From positions 1 to 64,000 of the forward strand of contig NZ_LAKD02000032.1 of NCBI RefSeq assembly GCF_000968685.2: DNA of 64,000 nt, written 5' to 3'. The translations under genes and the position numbers were made by a program. Shown here piece after piece: positions 1 to 8,565 of this stretch (position 1 is its first letter; each line of letters starts with the position of its first letter). Source of the stretch: Streptomyces antioxidans. GTDB taxonomy: Bacteria > Actinomycetota > Actinomycetes > Streptomycetales > Streptomycetaceae. A model generated the notes under the pieces. That model did no database searches, was not told the DNA's origin, and saw nothing but the letters and a program-made list of their open reading frames with translations.

Positions 1-220
1 CCCTCGCCCTCCCCCGGCCAACGCCGCTTGACGGCGTAACGAACCCCCAGCCCGCGGACCCCGGCCCGCGGGCGGAACCCCCAGCCGGGCGACCGTTCCC
101 CTCGTGTCGCCGCCCCGACGGCCGGAGCCCTCGGGATGATCTCGCGTACTCCCCGTGTTGACCATCGGCACGGGGAGACACAAGGCGAGTTTCCGCACAC
201 GAGACAAGGGGACGGACATC

Positions 221-667
221 ATGCCGTTGCAGGGTAAGTACGAGCCGAGCCCGACGAAGTTCGTACGCGATCAGGTCGAGCTGATCGAGAGCTCCGGTGG
301 CACCGAGGGCACGACCTTGCGGGGCTTTCCCGTGGTCGTCCTGACCACGCTGGGCGCGAAGAGCGGAAGGATCCGCAAGACCCCGCTGATGCGGGTGGAG
401 CACAATGGCACCTATGCCGTCGTCGCCTCGCTCGGCGGCTCCCCCAAGCATCCGGTCTGGTACCACAACATCCTGGCCGACCCGCGGGTCGAGCTGCAGG
501 ACGGCCCGCTGCGGCAGGACATGACCGCGCGCGAGGTCACCGGCGAGGAGAAGGCCCGGTGGTGGCAGCGCGCCGTCGAGGCGTACCCGGACTACGCCGA
601 CTACCAGACGAAGACCGACCGCCAGATCCCGGTCTTCGTACTGGAGCCGGCGCCCACCGCGCACTGA
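221..667 (+). CDS. F420H2-dependent nitroreductase-fold protein (Ddn/DUF385 family)
   Basis: A 148-aa protein of the deazaflavin (F420)-dependent reductase family that includes mycobacterial Ddn; members reduce quinones, nitro compounds or other electron-poor substrates with F420H2. The family core is visible: [10 protein letters not shown] (residues 41-50), KTPLMRV (53-59) and the [12 protein letters not shown] block (77-88), which shape the F420-phosphate site. Length is normal for the family. I chose the ATG at 221 because an AAGGGGA ribosome site lies about 9 bases before it; an in-frame upstream start at 155 lacks one. It has no signal peptide and stands alone. The substrate cannot be told from the sequence. 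Confidence 0.85.
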   Translation: MPLQGKYEPSPTKFVRDQVELIESSGGTEGTTLRGFPVVVLTTLGAKSGRIRKTPLMRVEHNGTYAVVASLGGSPKHPVWYHNILADPRVELQDGPLRQDMTAREVTGEEKARWWQRAVEAYPDYADYQTKTDRQIPVFVLEPAPTAH

Positions 668-830
668 CCCGCGGGTCCCGGTGCGTCGCGGCGCGTCCCC
701 ACGCGTTGCGGCGCGCCGGGGACTTGTGGATCATGGGAAGCCCCCGTGTGATCAACGTCAAAGCATGGCTGTTTGATAGATCGGGTAGCCGGGCGCCGAC
801 CCGGAATCCGTACCCAAGGAAGTGCACCGC

Positions 831-986
831 ATGACCACGACAAACCCCTCAGACTTCGTACCGATCTACGACAGTCTCGTGGCCGAGCACGGCGACGTCC
901 CCGCGGAGGCCCGGGAGGCGGCCGAGGAGATCCAGCGCGAGGCCGCCGAGGCCCTGGACTGGAGCAGGGTGCGCGGCGGCGGCTGA
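831..986 (+). CDS. 51-aa hypothetical acidic helical protein
   Basis: A short reading frame, ATG at 831 with AAGGA 10 bases upstream, stop at 984-986. The product is rich in Glu and Ala with a central run (EAREAAEEIQREAAEAL) that should form one long amphipathic helix, ending in a Gly-rich tail. It is followed by a hairpin (995-1013) that fits a terminator, which supports a real transcription unit. I do not recognise the family. Codon third positions are mostly G or C, as in the neighbouring genes. Function unknown; the small size and single helix would suit a protein-binding role, but that is a guess. Confidence 0.5.
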   Translation: MTTTNPSDFVPIYDSLVAEHGDVPAEAREAAEEIQREAAEALDWSRVRGGG

Positions 987-994
987 CGCCCTGC

Positions 995-1065
995 GGCCCC
1001 GTCGCCGGGGGCCACCGCGACCGACTCCGGGAGCGGCCGTCCGTCATCTGGCCGGAAGGCCGCTC
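995..1065 (+). terminator. Two successive hairpins after the small gene, before htpG
   Basis: GGCCCC (995-1000) pairs with GGGGCC (1008-1013), and GAGCGGCC (1031-1038) pairs with GGCCGCTC (1058-1065). They lie between the 51-aa gene and htpG and plausibly end transcription of the former. There is no U tract, as is usual in Streptomyces. Confidence 0.45.
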
Positions 1066-1144
1066 AACACCCCTCACCTTCGATAAGCTGCCGATGACGC
1101 ACGGTGCTTGATGGCGTCGACACATATCTCACGAGGGGAAACAG

Positions 1145-3091
1145 TTGACTACAGGGGTCGAGACTTTCGAGTTTCAGGTCGAGGCACGACAGCTTCTGCA
1201 GTTGATGATCCATTCGATCTACTCGAACAAGGACGTCTTTCTGCGCGAGCTCATCTCCAACGCGTCCGACGCGCTGGACCGGCTGCGCCTCGAATCACTC
1301 CGCGACGAAAACCTCCAGGCGGACACCTCTGATCTCCATATCGCCATCGAGATCGACCAGGAGTCGCGCACGCTGACCGTCCGTGACAATGGCATCGGCA
1401 TGTCGCATGAGGGGGTCGTGGAGCTCATCGGCACCATCGCGAACTCCGGCACCGCGAAATTCCTCAAGGAACTGCGGGAGTCGAAGGACGCGGCGGCTTC
1501 CGCGGATCTCATCGGGCAGTTCGGGGTGGGCTTCTACTCCAGCTTCATGGTGGCCGACGAGGTGACCCTGGAGACCCGTCACGCCGGGGAGAGCCAGGGC
1601 ACCCGCTGGGTCTCCAGCGGCGCGGGCACCTACACGATCGAGCCGGTCGACGAGGCCCCGCAGGGTACCTCCGTGACGCTGAAGCTCAAGGCGGAGGACA
1701 CCGAGGACCACCTCTACGACTACGCCTCGCCCTGGAAGATCCGGGAAATCGTCAAGCAGCACTCGGACTTCATCACCTGGCCGATCAGGATGGCCCCCGC
1801 CCAGGCCCCGGCCACCGCGGACGAGGCGGAGCAGGCGGAGGAGGGCGAGGAGAAGGCGCCCGAGCTCGAGACCGTCAACTCGATGAAGGCGCTGTGGGCC
1901 CGTCCCAAGGACGAGGTCACCGACGAGGAATACCACGAGTTCTACAAGCACATCAGCCACGACTGGGCCGATCCGCTCGAGACCATCCGCATGCAGGCGG
2001 AGGGCACCTTCGAATACCAGTCGTTGCTGTTCATTCCGGCCCGGGCACCGCAGGACCTGTATATGCAGGACCGCAAGCGGGGTGTGCAGCTCTATGTGAA
2101 GCGCGTCTTCATCATGGACGACTGCGAAGCGCTGATGCCGGAATACCTCCGCTTCGTCAAGGGTGTGGTGGACGCCGCGGACCTCTCGCTGAACGTCTCG
2201 CGGGAAACCCTTCAGCAGGACCGCCAGATTCAGCTGATGCGGCGCCGTCTGGTGAAGAAGGTGCTCTCGACGGTGAAGGACATCATGTCCTCCGACGCGG
2301 AGCGCTACGCGACCTTCTGGAAGGAATTCGGCCGCGTCCTCAAGGAAGGTCTCCTGGGCGATCTGGAGAACCGCGAGGCGATCCTCGAGGTGTGTTCCTT
2401 CGCCTCGACCCATGACGCCGAGCAGCCGACCACGCTGCGCGGTTATGCCGAGCGCATGAAGGACGGGCAGGAGCACATCTACTACATGACCGGCGAGTCC
2501 CGGTCGATCGTGGAGAGCTCGCCCCATATGGAGGCGTTCCGGGACAAGGGCTTCGAGGTGCTTCTCCTCACCGACCCCATCGACGAGCTGTGGGTCGACG
2601 CCGTGCCGGAGTTCGACGGCAAGCAGCTCCGTTCCATCGCCAAGGGGCAGGTCGACCTCGACTCCCAGGACGAGAAGGACGAGGAGGCGGAGGCCGAGCG
2701 GGAGCAGCGGCAGAAGGACTTCGCCGACCTGCTCTCCTGGATGACGTCGACGCTGAGCGAGCAGGTCAAGGAGGTGCGGCTGTCCTCGCGGCTGACCACC
2801 TCCCCGGCCTGCATCGTCGGGGACACCTTCGATGTCACCCCGGCCTTGGAGAACATCTACCGCTCGATGGGCCAGAGCCTGCCCCAGATCAAGCGCATCC
2901 TGGAGCTGAACCCCACCCATCCGCTGGTCAGCGGGTTGCGCAAGGCCCATGCCGAGCGCCAGGACGACAGCGGTCTCGGCGAGACGGCCGAGCTGCTGTA
3001 CAGCATGGCGCTGCTCGCCGAGGGCGGTGAGCTGAGCGATCCGTCGCGCTTCATCAAGCTGGTGGCCGAGCGGGTGCAGCAGACGCTGTAG
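1145..3091 (+). CDS. htpG: Molecular chaperone HtpG (Hsp90)
   Basis: Cytosolic ATP-dependent Hsp90 chaperone, 648 aa, full length for bacterial HtpG. The GHKL ATPase domain is clear: FLRELISNASDA (32-43), DNGIGM (81-86) and GQFGVGFYSSFM (124-135), followed by the middle domain with the conserved NVSRE loop and the C-terminal dimerisation domain. An acidic linker (about residues 218-240) separates N and middle domains. The start is TTG at 1145, fixed by GAGGGGAA (1133-1140) just upstream. Heat-shock control is likely for the family, but I see no CIRCE-type repeat in the 158 bases upstream. A strong terminator follows. Confidence 0.97.
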   Translation: MTTGVETFEFQVEARQLLQLMIHSIYSNKDVFLRELISNASDALDRLRLESLRDENLQADTSDLHIAIEIDQESRTLTVRDNGIGMSHEGVVELIGTIANSGTAKFLKELRESKDAAASADLIGQFGVGFYSSFMVADEVTLETRHAGESQGTRWVSSGAGTYTIEPVDEAPQGTSVTLKLKAEDTEDHLYDYASPWKIREIVKQHSDFITWPIRMAPAQAPATADEAEQAEEGEEKAPELETVNSMKALWARPKDEVTDEEYHEFYKHISHDWADPLETIRMQAEGTFEYQSLLFIPARAPQDLYMQDRKRGVQLYVKRVFIMDDCEALMPEYLRFVKGVVDAADLSLNVSRETLQQDRQIQLMRRRLVKKVLSTVKDIMSSDAERYATFWKEFGRVLKEGLLGDLENREAILEVCSFASTHDAEQPTTLRGYAERMKDGQEHIYYMTGESRSIVESSPHMEAFRDKGFEVLLLTDPIDELWVDAVPEFDGKQLRSIAKGQVDLDSQDEKDEEAEAEREQRQKDFADLLSWMTSTLSEQVKEVRLSSRLTTSPACIVGDTFDVTPALENIYRSMGQSLPQIKRILELNPTHPLVSGLRKAHAERQDDSGLGETAELLYSMALLAEGGELSDPSRFIKLVAERVQQTL

Positions 3092-3105
3092 CCACGCCGC
3101 GGCGT

Positions 3106-3137
3106 GAGGGGGCGGGCCCGCTCGGGCCCGCCCCCTT
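3106..3137. terminator. Perfect GC-rich bidirectional terminator between htpG and the TetR gene
   Basis: Stem GGGGGCGGGCCC (3108-3119) with GGGCCCGCCCCC (3124-3135), tetraloop GCTC, extended by A-T at the base. It sits between two convergent genes and can serve both. Confidence 0.85.
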
Positions 3138-3145
3138 CGCGTCGG

Positions 3146-3796
3146 TCACCGTCCGGGGCAGGCCGCCGCTGAGGCGTCGATCAGCTGCCGCAGCGCGCCG
3201 TGGTAGACCTCGTGGTCGGTCAGCGCGGGCAGGACGGCACCCAGGTTTCCGGTGAGGGCCGGGAAGTCCTCGGGGTCCAGCGCGGCGAGCGCGGTGCGCG
3301 CGGCGGTGCGCACCTGTTTGGCGCTGCGGTGGTCGACGAAGGCCACGGCGCCGAGGGTGAGCAGATACAGCCGCCGGTAGACCCGGATCGCCGCCTCGGG
3401 GGTCATTCCGGCGGCGATGCTGTGCGCCAACTGCGGCTCCACGAGGCGGCTCAGCAGATGCGGCCCCCACCAGGCGCGGCCCGACCGCAGCGCGACCAGC
3501 CCGGGGTGCTCGATCAGCGCCTCGTAGAACGCGGCGAAGCGGGCCTCGGTGGCGGCGGCCCAGTCCTGGTCCTGCCCCACCAGCGGCATCCGCGCGGCCA
3601 GTCGGTCCGCGCACGCGTTCACCAGACCGTCGAAGTCGCCGCAGCGACGGAAGACCGTGGCGTGGGAGACCCCCAGCAGTTGCGCCACCCTGCGGAAGCT
3701 CAGCGCCTCTGGCCCCTCGTCGTCGACGACGGTCAGGGCGGCCTCGGCGATGGCCTCCAAGGTGGGCTGGTCGACTCGGCCCCGGTTGGTTCGCAC
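3146..3796 (-). CDS. TetR-family transcriptional regulator
   Basis: A 216-aa regulator with an N-terminal TetR helix-turn-helix (about residues 12-57, ending LGVSHATVFRRCGDFDGL) and a helical ligand-binding domain. It is divergent from the PLP dehydratase gene; only 35 bases separate the two GTG starts, and that gap holds overlapping inverted repeats that are the obvious operator. A TACGCT -10-like hexamer lies 6 bases before its own GTG and no Shine-Dalgarno sequence is present, so the mRNA is probably leaderless. It most likely represses itself and the dehydratase. The ligand is unknown. Confidence 0.85.
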   Translation of the reverse strand: MRTNRGRVDQPTLEAIAEAALTVVDDEGPEALSFRRVAQLLGVSHATVFRRCGDFDGLVNACADRLAARMPLVGQDQDWAAATEARFAAFYEALIEHPGLVALRSGRAWWGPHLLSRLVEPQLAHSIAAGMTPEAAIRVYRRLYLLTLGAVAFVDHRSAKQVRTAARTALAALDPEDFPALTGNLGAVLPALTDHEVYHGALRQLIDASAAACPGR

Positions 3797-3834
3797 GGTC
3801 AGAGCGTACCAGTGGTTGTTACACTGTTTCAGTG
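3797..3834. promoter_or_regulatory. Divergent leaderless promoters with TetR-type operator
   Basis: CACTG (3822-3826) and CAGTG (3830-3834) form an inverted repeat around TTT, and AGTG (3811-3814) pairs with CACT (3822-3825). TACACT (3820-3825) is a good -10 for the dehydratase, 6 bases before its GTG at 3832; TACGCT on the minus strand is 6 bases before the regulator's GTG. The repeats cover both, so a bound TetR dimer would shut off both genes. Confidence 0.6.
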
Positions 3835-4782
3835 ACTATTTCCCTTGCGGACGTAACTGCCGCGGCCCAGCGGGTCGCGGGACATATCCGGCCCGTGGCG
3901 CTCGCGCCGGTGGAGCAGGGGGCGTGGGGTGCGGCCGAGGGGTGGCTGGCCCTGGAATTCCTCCAGTACACGGGCACCTTCAAGGCGCGGGGCGCGTTCA
4001 ACTTCATCCGGGCCCACCGGGAGGCGGGCACCCTGCCGGACGCGGGCGCCGTCATCGCCTCGGGCGGAAACGCGGGGCTGGCGTGTGCCTGGGCGGCCGC
4101 CCAGCACTCCGTGCCCGCCACCGTGTTCGTGCCCGAGACCGCGCCCGCGGTGAAGGTGGACCGGCTGCGGGCGCTCGGCGCCGAGGTCCATCAGATCGGC
4201 ACCGAGTACGCCGACGCGCGGGACGCCGCCCAGAAGCACGCCGCCGAGACCGGTGCCCTGCTCTCCCACGCGTACGACCACCCGCTGATCGCCGCCGGGG
4301 CGGGCACCGTGATGGAGGAGATCCTCCGGGCCCGGCCCGACCTGGACACCGTGGTGGTGGCGGTCGGGGGCGGCGGCCTGTTCACGGGTGTCGCGGTGTC
4401 CGCCCTCGAGCACGGCGTGGGGGTCGTCGCGGTGGAGCCGTACGGATGCCGGGCCCTGAACGCCGCGCTGGAGGCCGGGGCGGTGGTCGACGTCGCGGTG
4501 GACTCGGTGGCGGCGGACTCGCTCGGGGCCCGCCATGTGTCCTCGGCCGCGCTGGAGTGGGCCCGCAAGGACGGGGTGCGGTCCGTCCTGGTGTCCGACG
4601 AGGCGATCGTCTCGGCGCGCCGGGTGCTGTGGGACGACCGCAGGATCGCGGTCGAACACGCGGCGGCCACCGCGCTGTCGGCCCTGACCTCCGGCGGGTA
4701 CCGGCCGCGGCCCGGGGAGAAGGTCGCCGTACTCCTCTGCGGCGCCAACACCGACCCCGCGGACCTCACCCACGGCCGTTAG
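3832..4782 (+). CDS. PLP-dependent threonine/serine dehydratase family protein
   Basis: A 316-aa fold-type II PLP enzyme of the threonine/serine dehydratase group. The Schiff-base lysine is Lys51 in GTFKARGAF, the substrate-binding Asn is in SGGNAGLA (77-84), and the phosphate of PLP is held by the glycine loop VGGGGLFTG (178-186). It has only the catalytic domain, with no C-terminal ACT regulatory domain, so it resembles catabolic or racemase-type enzymes more than biosynthetic IlvA. Start is GTG at 3832, overlapping the operator and apparently leaderless. Expected reaction: deamination of a beta-hydroxy amino acid to a 2-oxo acid; serine racemase activity is an alternative. Confidence 0.85.
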   Translation: MTISLADVTAAAQRVAGHIRPVALAPVEQGAWGAAEGWLALEFLQYTGTFKARGAFNFIRAHREAGTLPDAGAVIASGGNAGLACAWAAAQHSVPATVFVPETAPAVKVDRLRALGAEVHQIGTEYADARDAAQKHAAETGALLSHAYDHPLIAAGAGTVMEEILRARPDLDTVVVAVGGGGLFTGVAVSALEHGVGVVAVEPYGCRALNAALEAGAVVDVAVDSVAADSLGARHVSSAALEWARKDGVRSVLVSDEAIVSARRVLWDDRRIAVEHAAATALSALTSGGYRPRPGEKVAVLLCGANTDPADLTHGR

Positions 4783-4797
4783 CGGTACGACGGGCCG

Positions 4798-4824
4798 GTA
4801 CGGCAGCCTGACCGGATGCCGTAC
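4798..4824. terminator. Hairpin between convergent genes
   Basis: GTACGGCA (4798-4805) pairs with TGCCGTAC (4817-4824) across an 11-base loop, between the convergent dehydratase and VOC genes. Confidence 0.6.
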
Positions 4825-4845
4825 GGGCCCGCCGCCCCGGACCGG

Positions 4846-5328
4846 CTACGCGCCGTCGTGCGCCGCCCGCAGCGCGGCGATGTCGAGCTTGCCCATCGTC
4901 ATCATCGCCTCGGTGGCCCGCCTGGCCTTCTGCGGATCCGGGTCCGCGACCATGTCGAGCAGGGCGGTCGGGACGATCTGCCAGGACACCCCGAACTTGT
5001 CCTTCACCCAGCCGCAGGGGCCTTCCTCGCCGCCCTCGGAGAGCTTGCTCCAGTAGTAGTCCACCTCGTCCTGGTCGGCGCAGTGCACCTGGAAGGAGAT
5101 GGCCTCGCTGAAGGTGAACTCCGGCCCGCCGTTGAGCCCCACGAACTTCTGTCCGTTGGCTTCGAACTCGACGGTCAGCACGCTCCCCGCCGGGCCGCCG
5201 GGCTCGACCCCGGTGTAGTGGGTGATCCGGCCGAGCCGGGAGTTCTTGAAGATCGAGATGTAGTGCTGTGCCGCCTCTTCGGCCCGGCCGTCGAACCACA
5301 GACACGTGGTGAATCCGTCGCTGGCCAT
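4846..5328 (-). CDS. VOC-fold protein of the PhnB / 3-demethylubiquinone methyltransferase-like group
   Basis: A 160-aa protein with the vicinal-oxygen-chelate fold. The opening TTCLWFDGRAEEAAQHYISIF and the WYxxKLSEGG / CGWVKDKFGVSWQIVP blocks are typical of the PhnB-like branch (often misnamed 3-demethylubiquinone methyltransferase). The C-terminal part carries the MMTMGKLDIAAL helix common to these proteins. No true methyltransferase motif is present. Members may bind metals or small molecules; substrate unknown. It stands downstream of and in the same direction as the double-MerR gene, 57 bases apart, and may be cotranscribed with it. Confidence 0.8.
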   Translation of the reverse strand: MASDGFTTCLWFDGRAEEAAQHYISIFKNSRLGRITHYTGVEPGGPAGSVLTVEFEANGQKFVGLNGGPEFTFSEAISFQVHCADQDEVDYYWSKLSEGGEEGPCGWVKDKFGVSWQIVPTALLDMVADPDPQKARRATEAMMTMGKLDIAALRAAHDGA

Positions 5329-5385
5329 CGGTACCTCCTGCGCTCGGGAGCGTTTACCCCTACAGACCGCTCCCCCGCCGGGAAC

Positions 5386-6120
5386 TCATCGGTCCTCGGC
5401 CGACCCGTTTTCCGTGAGGTAGTGGTGCAGTCGGCAGGAGCCTTCGAGCATGGCCGCGGCGCGCCGGGCGATCCCCTCCTGACGCCGGGCGATGACCGCG
5501 CGCAGGGCCTCGCTGCTCCCCGTGCGGCGCAGTCCCTCGAGAACGGGCCGGATCTGGGGCAGCGGATAGCGGACCTGGCGCAGCAGGTCGACCATCCGGG
5601 CGTCCCGGACGTCGTGCGGCCCGTAGACCCGGTAGCCGGTGCTCCGGTCGCGCCGGGGGCGCAGCAGCCCGGCCGACTCCCACACCCGCAGGGCCGAGGT
5701 GCGCAGCCCCAGACGGGCGGCCACCTCGCCGATGCGCAGCGGCCCGGAGCGGGACGGCGCCGAGGTGTCCGGGGTCTGCTCGGCGACCGCTTCGAGCGCC
5801 TTCGCCGCCGCCTCGAGGGAGAGCCGCTGGTCATGGAGCGCGGCGTGTTCGGCGTTGACCAGGGTGAGGGCCAGGGCGACGTCCTCGTCGTGGACGGCCC
5901 GCATGACCGCGCGGGCGGTCTCCGCGCCGTAGCCCGGCATCATGGCCCGGTAGGTCACCAGGGCCCTGCGGTGCCGGTCGTCGAGCCGGCGGTATCCGGC
6001 GGAGGTGCGGGTGGCCGGGGGCAGGACACCCGCGTCGACGTAATTGCGGATCTGCTGGGTGGAGACACCCGCCATCCTGGCCAGGTCGACGGGGCGCAGC
6101 GTGCCGTCCGTACGGCTCAC
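5386..6120 (-). CDS. Regulator with two tandem MerR DNA-binding domains
   Basis: A 244-aa protein containing two complete MerR winged helix-turn-helix domains in one chain: residues 10-48 (VDLARMAGVSTQQIRNYVDAG..AGYRRLDD) and 128-168 (LRIGEVAARLGLRTSALRVW..TGYRVYGP), each followed by a helix, with a third helical region at the C terminus. Ordinary MerR proteins have one and dimerise. The GTG start at 6120 is preceded by AAGGTG. It is divergent from the UvrA-like gene, and the 108-base gap has near-identical direct repeats that suit a tandem rather than two-fold symmetric binder. Likely role: drug- or DNA-damage-responsive control of the UvrA-like protein. Confidence 0.85.
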   Translation of the reverse strand: MSRTDGTLRPVDLARMAGVSTQQIRNYVDAGVLPPATRTSAGYRRLDDRHRRALVTYRAMMPGYGAETARAVMRAVHDEDVALALTLVNAEHAALHDQRLSLEAAAKALEAVAEQTPDTSAPSRSGPLRIGEVAARLGLRTSALRVWESAGLLRPRRDRSTGYRVYGPHDVRDARMVDLLRQVRYPLPQIRPVLEGLRRTGSSEALRAVIARRQEGIARRAAAMLEGSCRLHHYLTENGSAEDR

Positions 6121-6127
6121 GGTTCGT

Positions 6128-6170
6128 CACCTTCACGTTGAGGGTTCACCGGGGAGTTGAAGGTTAGCGT
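6128..6170. promoter_or_regulatory. Operator region with direct repeats between double-MerR and UvrA-like genes
   Basis: GTTGAGGGTT (6137-6146) recurs as GTTGAAGGTT (6156-6165), same orientation, 19 bases apart, about two helical turns. A reversed arm CCTTCA (6130-6135) matches TGAAGG in the second copy. TAGCGT (6165-6170) could be a -10 for the UvrA-like gene. Assignment to the double-MerR protein is inference. Confidence 0.5.
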
Positions 6171-6228
6171 CGGCTCCATCACGGCGCATCCGGCAGGGGT
6201 TTGGCGGAATGCCGGGAAAAGTCTCAAC

Positions 6229-8505
6229 ATGCACTTCAATGAAACACTTGAAGGCATGGATGTCAGTGAAATCAAGGTCCGTGGCGCCAGGGAGAACAAC
6301 CTCCAGGGCGTGAGTGTGAACATTCCCAAGCAGCGGCTCACGGTCTTCACCGGTGTCTCCGGATCCGGTAAGTCCTCGCTCGTCTTCGACACCATCGCCG
6401 CGGAGTCGAGGCGGCTGATCAATGAGACCTATGCGGCGTTCGTCCAGAACTTCATGCCGACGCTCGGCCGTCCTGACGTCGACTCGCTGCGGAATCTGAG
6501 CGCGGCGATCATCGTGGACCAGGAGCCGATGGGCGCCAACTCCCGTTCCACCGTGGGCACCGCGACCGATGCCCACACCCTGCTGCGGATCCTGTTCAGC
6601 CGGATCGGCAGCCCGTACGTCGGCCCTCCCCTCGCCTTCAGCTTCAACACCGCCGAGGGCATGTGTCCGCGGTGCGAGGGGCTGGGCCGGGTCACCGACA
6701 TCGACATCGGCCAACTCATCGACAGGGAGAAGTCGTTGAAGGAAGGGGCGATCACCGTCCCCGGATTCGAGGTGGACAGCTGGCACTGGCAGGTTATGGC
6801 GGCCTCCGGCCTTTTCGACCCCGATACCAGGCTCCGGGACTACACCCCGGCCCAGTGGGAGGACTTCCTCCACAAACCGGCCACCAAGGTCAAGGTGGGG
6901 AAGAACAACCTCACATACGAGGGTCTGGTGACCAAGGTCCGCCGGCAGTACCTGGCGAAGGACCGGGAGACGATGCAGCCGCGCATGCGCGCGTTCGCCG
7001 ACCGGGCCATGACCCTGGCCGAATGCCCCGAGTGTGAGGGCGCCAGGCTGTGCGAGGCCGTACGGTCCTGCCGGATCGACGGCCGTTCCATCGCGGACTG
7101 CTCGGCCCTGCAGATCAGCGATCTGGCGGAGTTCACGCGCGGGATCCGGAACGATTCGGTCGGCCCCGTGCTGGAGAACCTGCGCGCGCTCCTCGACTCA
7201 CTGGTCGAGATCGGCCTGGGGTATCTGAGCCTGGACCGGGAGTCCGGCACCCTGTCCGGCGGCGAGGCCCAGCGGGTGCGGATGGTCCGGCACCTGGGCT
7301 CCAGCCTGACCGATGTCACCTATGTCTTCGACGAGCCCACGGTGGGCCTGCACCCGCATGACATCGAGCGCATGAACCGGCTGCTGCTCCAACTGCGGGA
7401 CAAGGGCAATACGGTGCTGGTCGTGGAGCACAAACCGGAGACCATCCGGATCGCCGACCATGTGGTGGACCTGGGGCCCGGCGCCGGGGTGGCGGGCGGG
7501 CGCGTCTGCTACCAGGGCGATCTGGCGGGCCTGCGCGGGTCCGACACCCTCACCGGGCGCTATCTGGACCACCGGGTGCGGCTGCGGGAGAAGGTACGGC
7601 AGCCCACCGGGCAACTGCCGGTCCGGGGCGCCCGGTTGCACAATCTGCGGGATGTGAGCGTGGACATCCCGCTCGGTGTGCTCACCGTCGTCACCGGTGT
7701 CGCCGGATCGGGCAAGAGCTCCCTGATCCACGGATCGCTGTCCGGGCGGGAGGAGGTGATCGTCGCGGACCAGTCGGCGATCCGCGGCTCCCGCCGCAGC
7801 AACCCGGCCACCTATACGGGGCTCCTCGATCCGATCCGGACGGCCTTCGCCAAGGCCAACCGCGTCAAACCGGGGCTGTTCAGCGCCAATTCGGAGGGCG
7901 CCTGCCCGCGGTGCAAGGGCATCGGGCTGATCTACACCGATCTCGCCATGATGGCCGAGGTGGCCTCCGTGTGCGAGGACTGCGAGGGGAAGCGGTTCCG
8001 GCCCGAGGTGCTGACGTACCGGCTGCGCGGACGGAACATCAGCGATGTCCTGGGGATGTCGGTGGCCGAGGCCCTGGAGTTCTTCGCCACCGGTCAGGCC
8101 CGGGTGATCCTGGACCGGCTGGCCGCGGTGGGGCTGGGCTATCTGGCGCTGGGCCAGCCGCTCACCACGCTCTCCGGGGGTGAGCGCCAGCGGCTGAAGC
8201 TGGCCATCAACATGGCGCGCAGCGGTACGACATACGTCCTGGACGAGCCGACCACCGGGCTGCACCTCGCCGATGTGGACCAGTTGCTCGCCCTGCTCGA
8301 CCGGCTTGTCGACACGGGCAACACGGTCGTCGTCATCGAACACCACCAGGCCGTGATGGCCCATGCGGACTGGATCGTCGACATGGGTCCGGGGGCGGGC
8401 CACGACGGCGGTCAAGTGGTGTTCACCGGCACCCCAGCCGACCTCGTGGACGGCGGGGGCTCCCTCACCGCCGTCCATCTGCGCGACTACGTCAAGCGGA
8501 CATGA
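6229..8505 (+). CDS. UvrA-like ABC ATPase (DrrC-type drug-resistance / excinuclease paralogue)
   Basis: A 758-aa double ABC ATPase of the UvrA superfamily. It has two Walker A motifs (GVSGSGKSS at 42-50 and GVAGSGKSS in the second half), two LSGGE signatures and two Walker B motifs ([22 protein letters not shown]), plus CxxC zinc modules ([28 protein letters not shown]). At about 760 aa it is some 200 residues shorter than true UvrA, as in DrrC of the daunorubicin cluster, so the UvrB-binding region is probably missing. Such paralogues clear DNA-bound drugs. Start: ATG 6229 with GGGAAAAG upstream; ATG 6256, two codons before the conserved core, is the alternative. A TTG at 6157 lies inside the operator repeats and is unlikely. 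Confidence 0.9.
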   Translation: MHFNETLEGMDVSEIKVRGARENNLQGVSVNIPKQRLTVFTGVSGSGKSSLVFDTIAAESRRLINETYAAFVQNFMPTLGRPDVDSLRNLSAAIIVDQEPMGANSRSTVGTATDAHTLLRILFSRIGSPYVGPPLAFSFNTAEGMCPRCEGLGRVTDIDIGQLIDREKSLKEGAITVPGFEVDSWHWQVMAASGLFDPDTRLRDYTPAQWEDFLHKPATKVKVGKNNLTYEGLVTKVRRQYLAKDRETMQPRMRAFADRAMTLAECPECEGARLCEAVRSCRIDGRSIADCSALQISDLAEFTRGIRNDSVGPVLENLRALLDSLVEIGLGYLSLDRESGTLSGGEAQRVRMVRHLGSSLTDVTYVFDEPTVGLHPHDIERMNRLLLQLRDKGNTVLVVEHKPETIRIADHVVDLGPGAGVAGGRVCYQGDLAGLRGSDTLTGRYLDHRVRLREKVRQPTGQLPVRGARLHNLRDVSVDIPLGVLTVVTGVAGSGKSSLIHGSLSGREEVIVADQSAIRGSRRSNPATYTGLLDPIRTAFAKANRVKPGLFSANSEGACPRCKGIGLIYTDLAMMAEVASVCEDCEGKRFRPEVLTYRLRGRNISDVLGMSVAEALEFFATGQARVILDRLAAVGLGYLALGQPLTTLSGGERQRLKLAINMARSGTTYVLDEPTTGLHLADVDQLLALLDRLVDTGNTVVVIEHHQAVMAHADWIVDMGPGAGHDGGQVVFTGTPADLVDGGGSLTAVHLRDYVKRT

Positions 8506-8510
8506 GCCCG

Positions 8511-8546
8511 CGCCCTGGTGGTCCCGTCGGCGGGACCACCAGGGCG
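8511..8546. terminator. Strong bidirectional terminator
   Basis: A 15-bp perfect stem, GCCCTGGTGGTCCCG (8512-8526) with its complement (8531-8545), closed by a TCGG tetraloop, between the convergent UvrA-like and PTS genes. Confidence 0.9.
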
Positions 8547-8565
8547 GCACGGCGCGGCGGGCGCG

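Noticed and set aside
4846..5328. VOC protein as a ubiquinone methyltransferase
   Set aside because: The similarity is to the misnamed PhnB-like group; there is no SAM-binding motif.
6157..6228. TTG at 6157 as the start of the UvrA-like gene
   Set aside because: It lies inside the operator repeats and the added residues are not UvrA-like; ATG 6229 or 6256 fits better.
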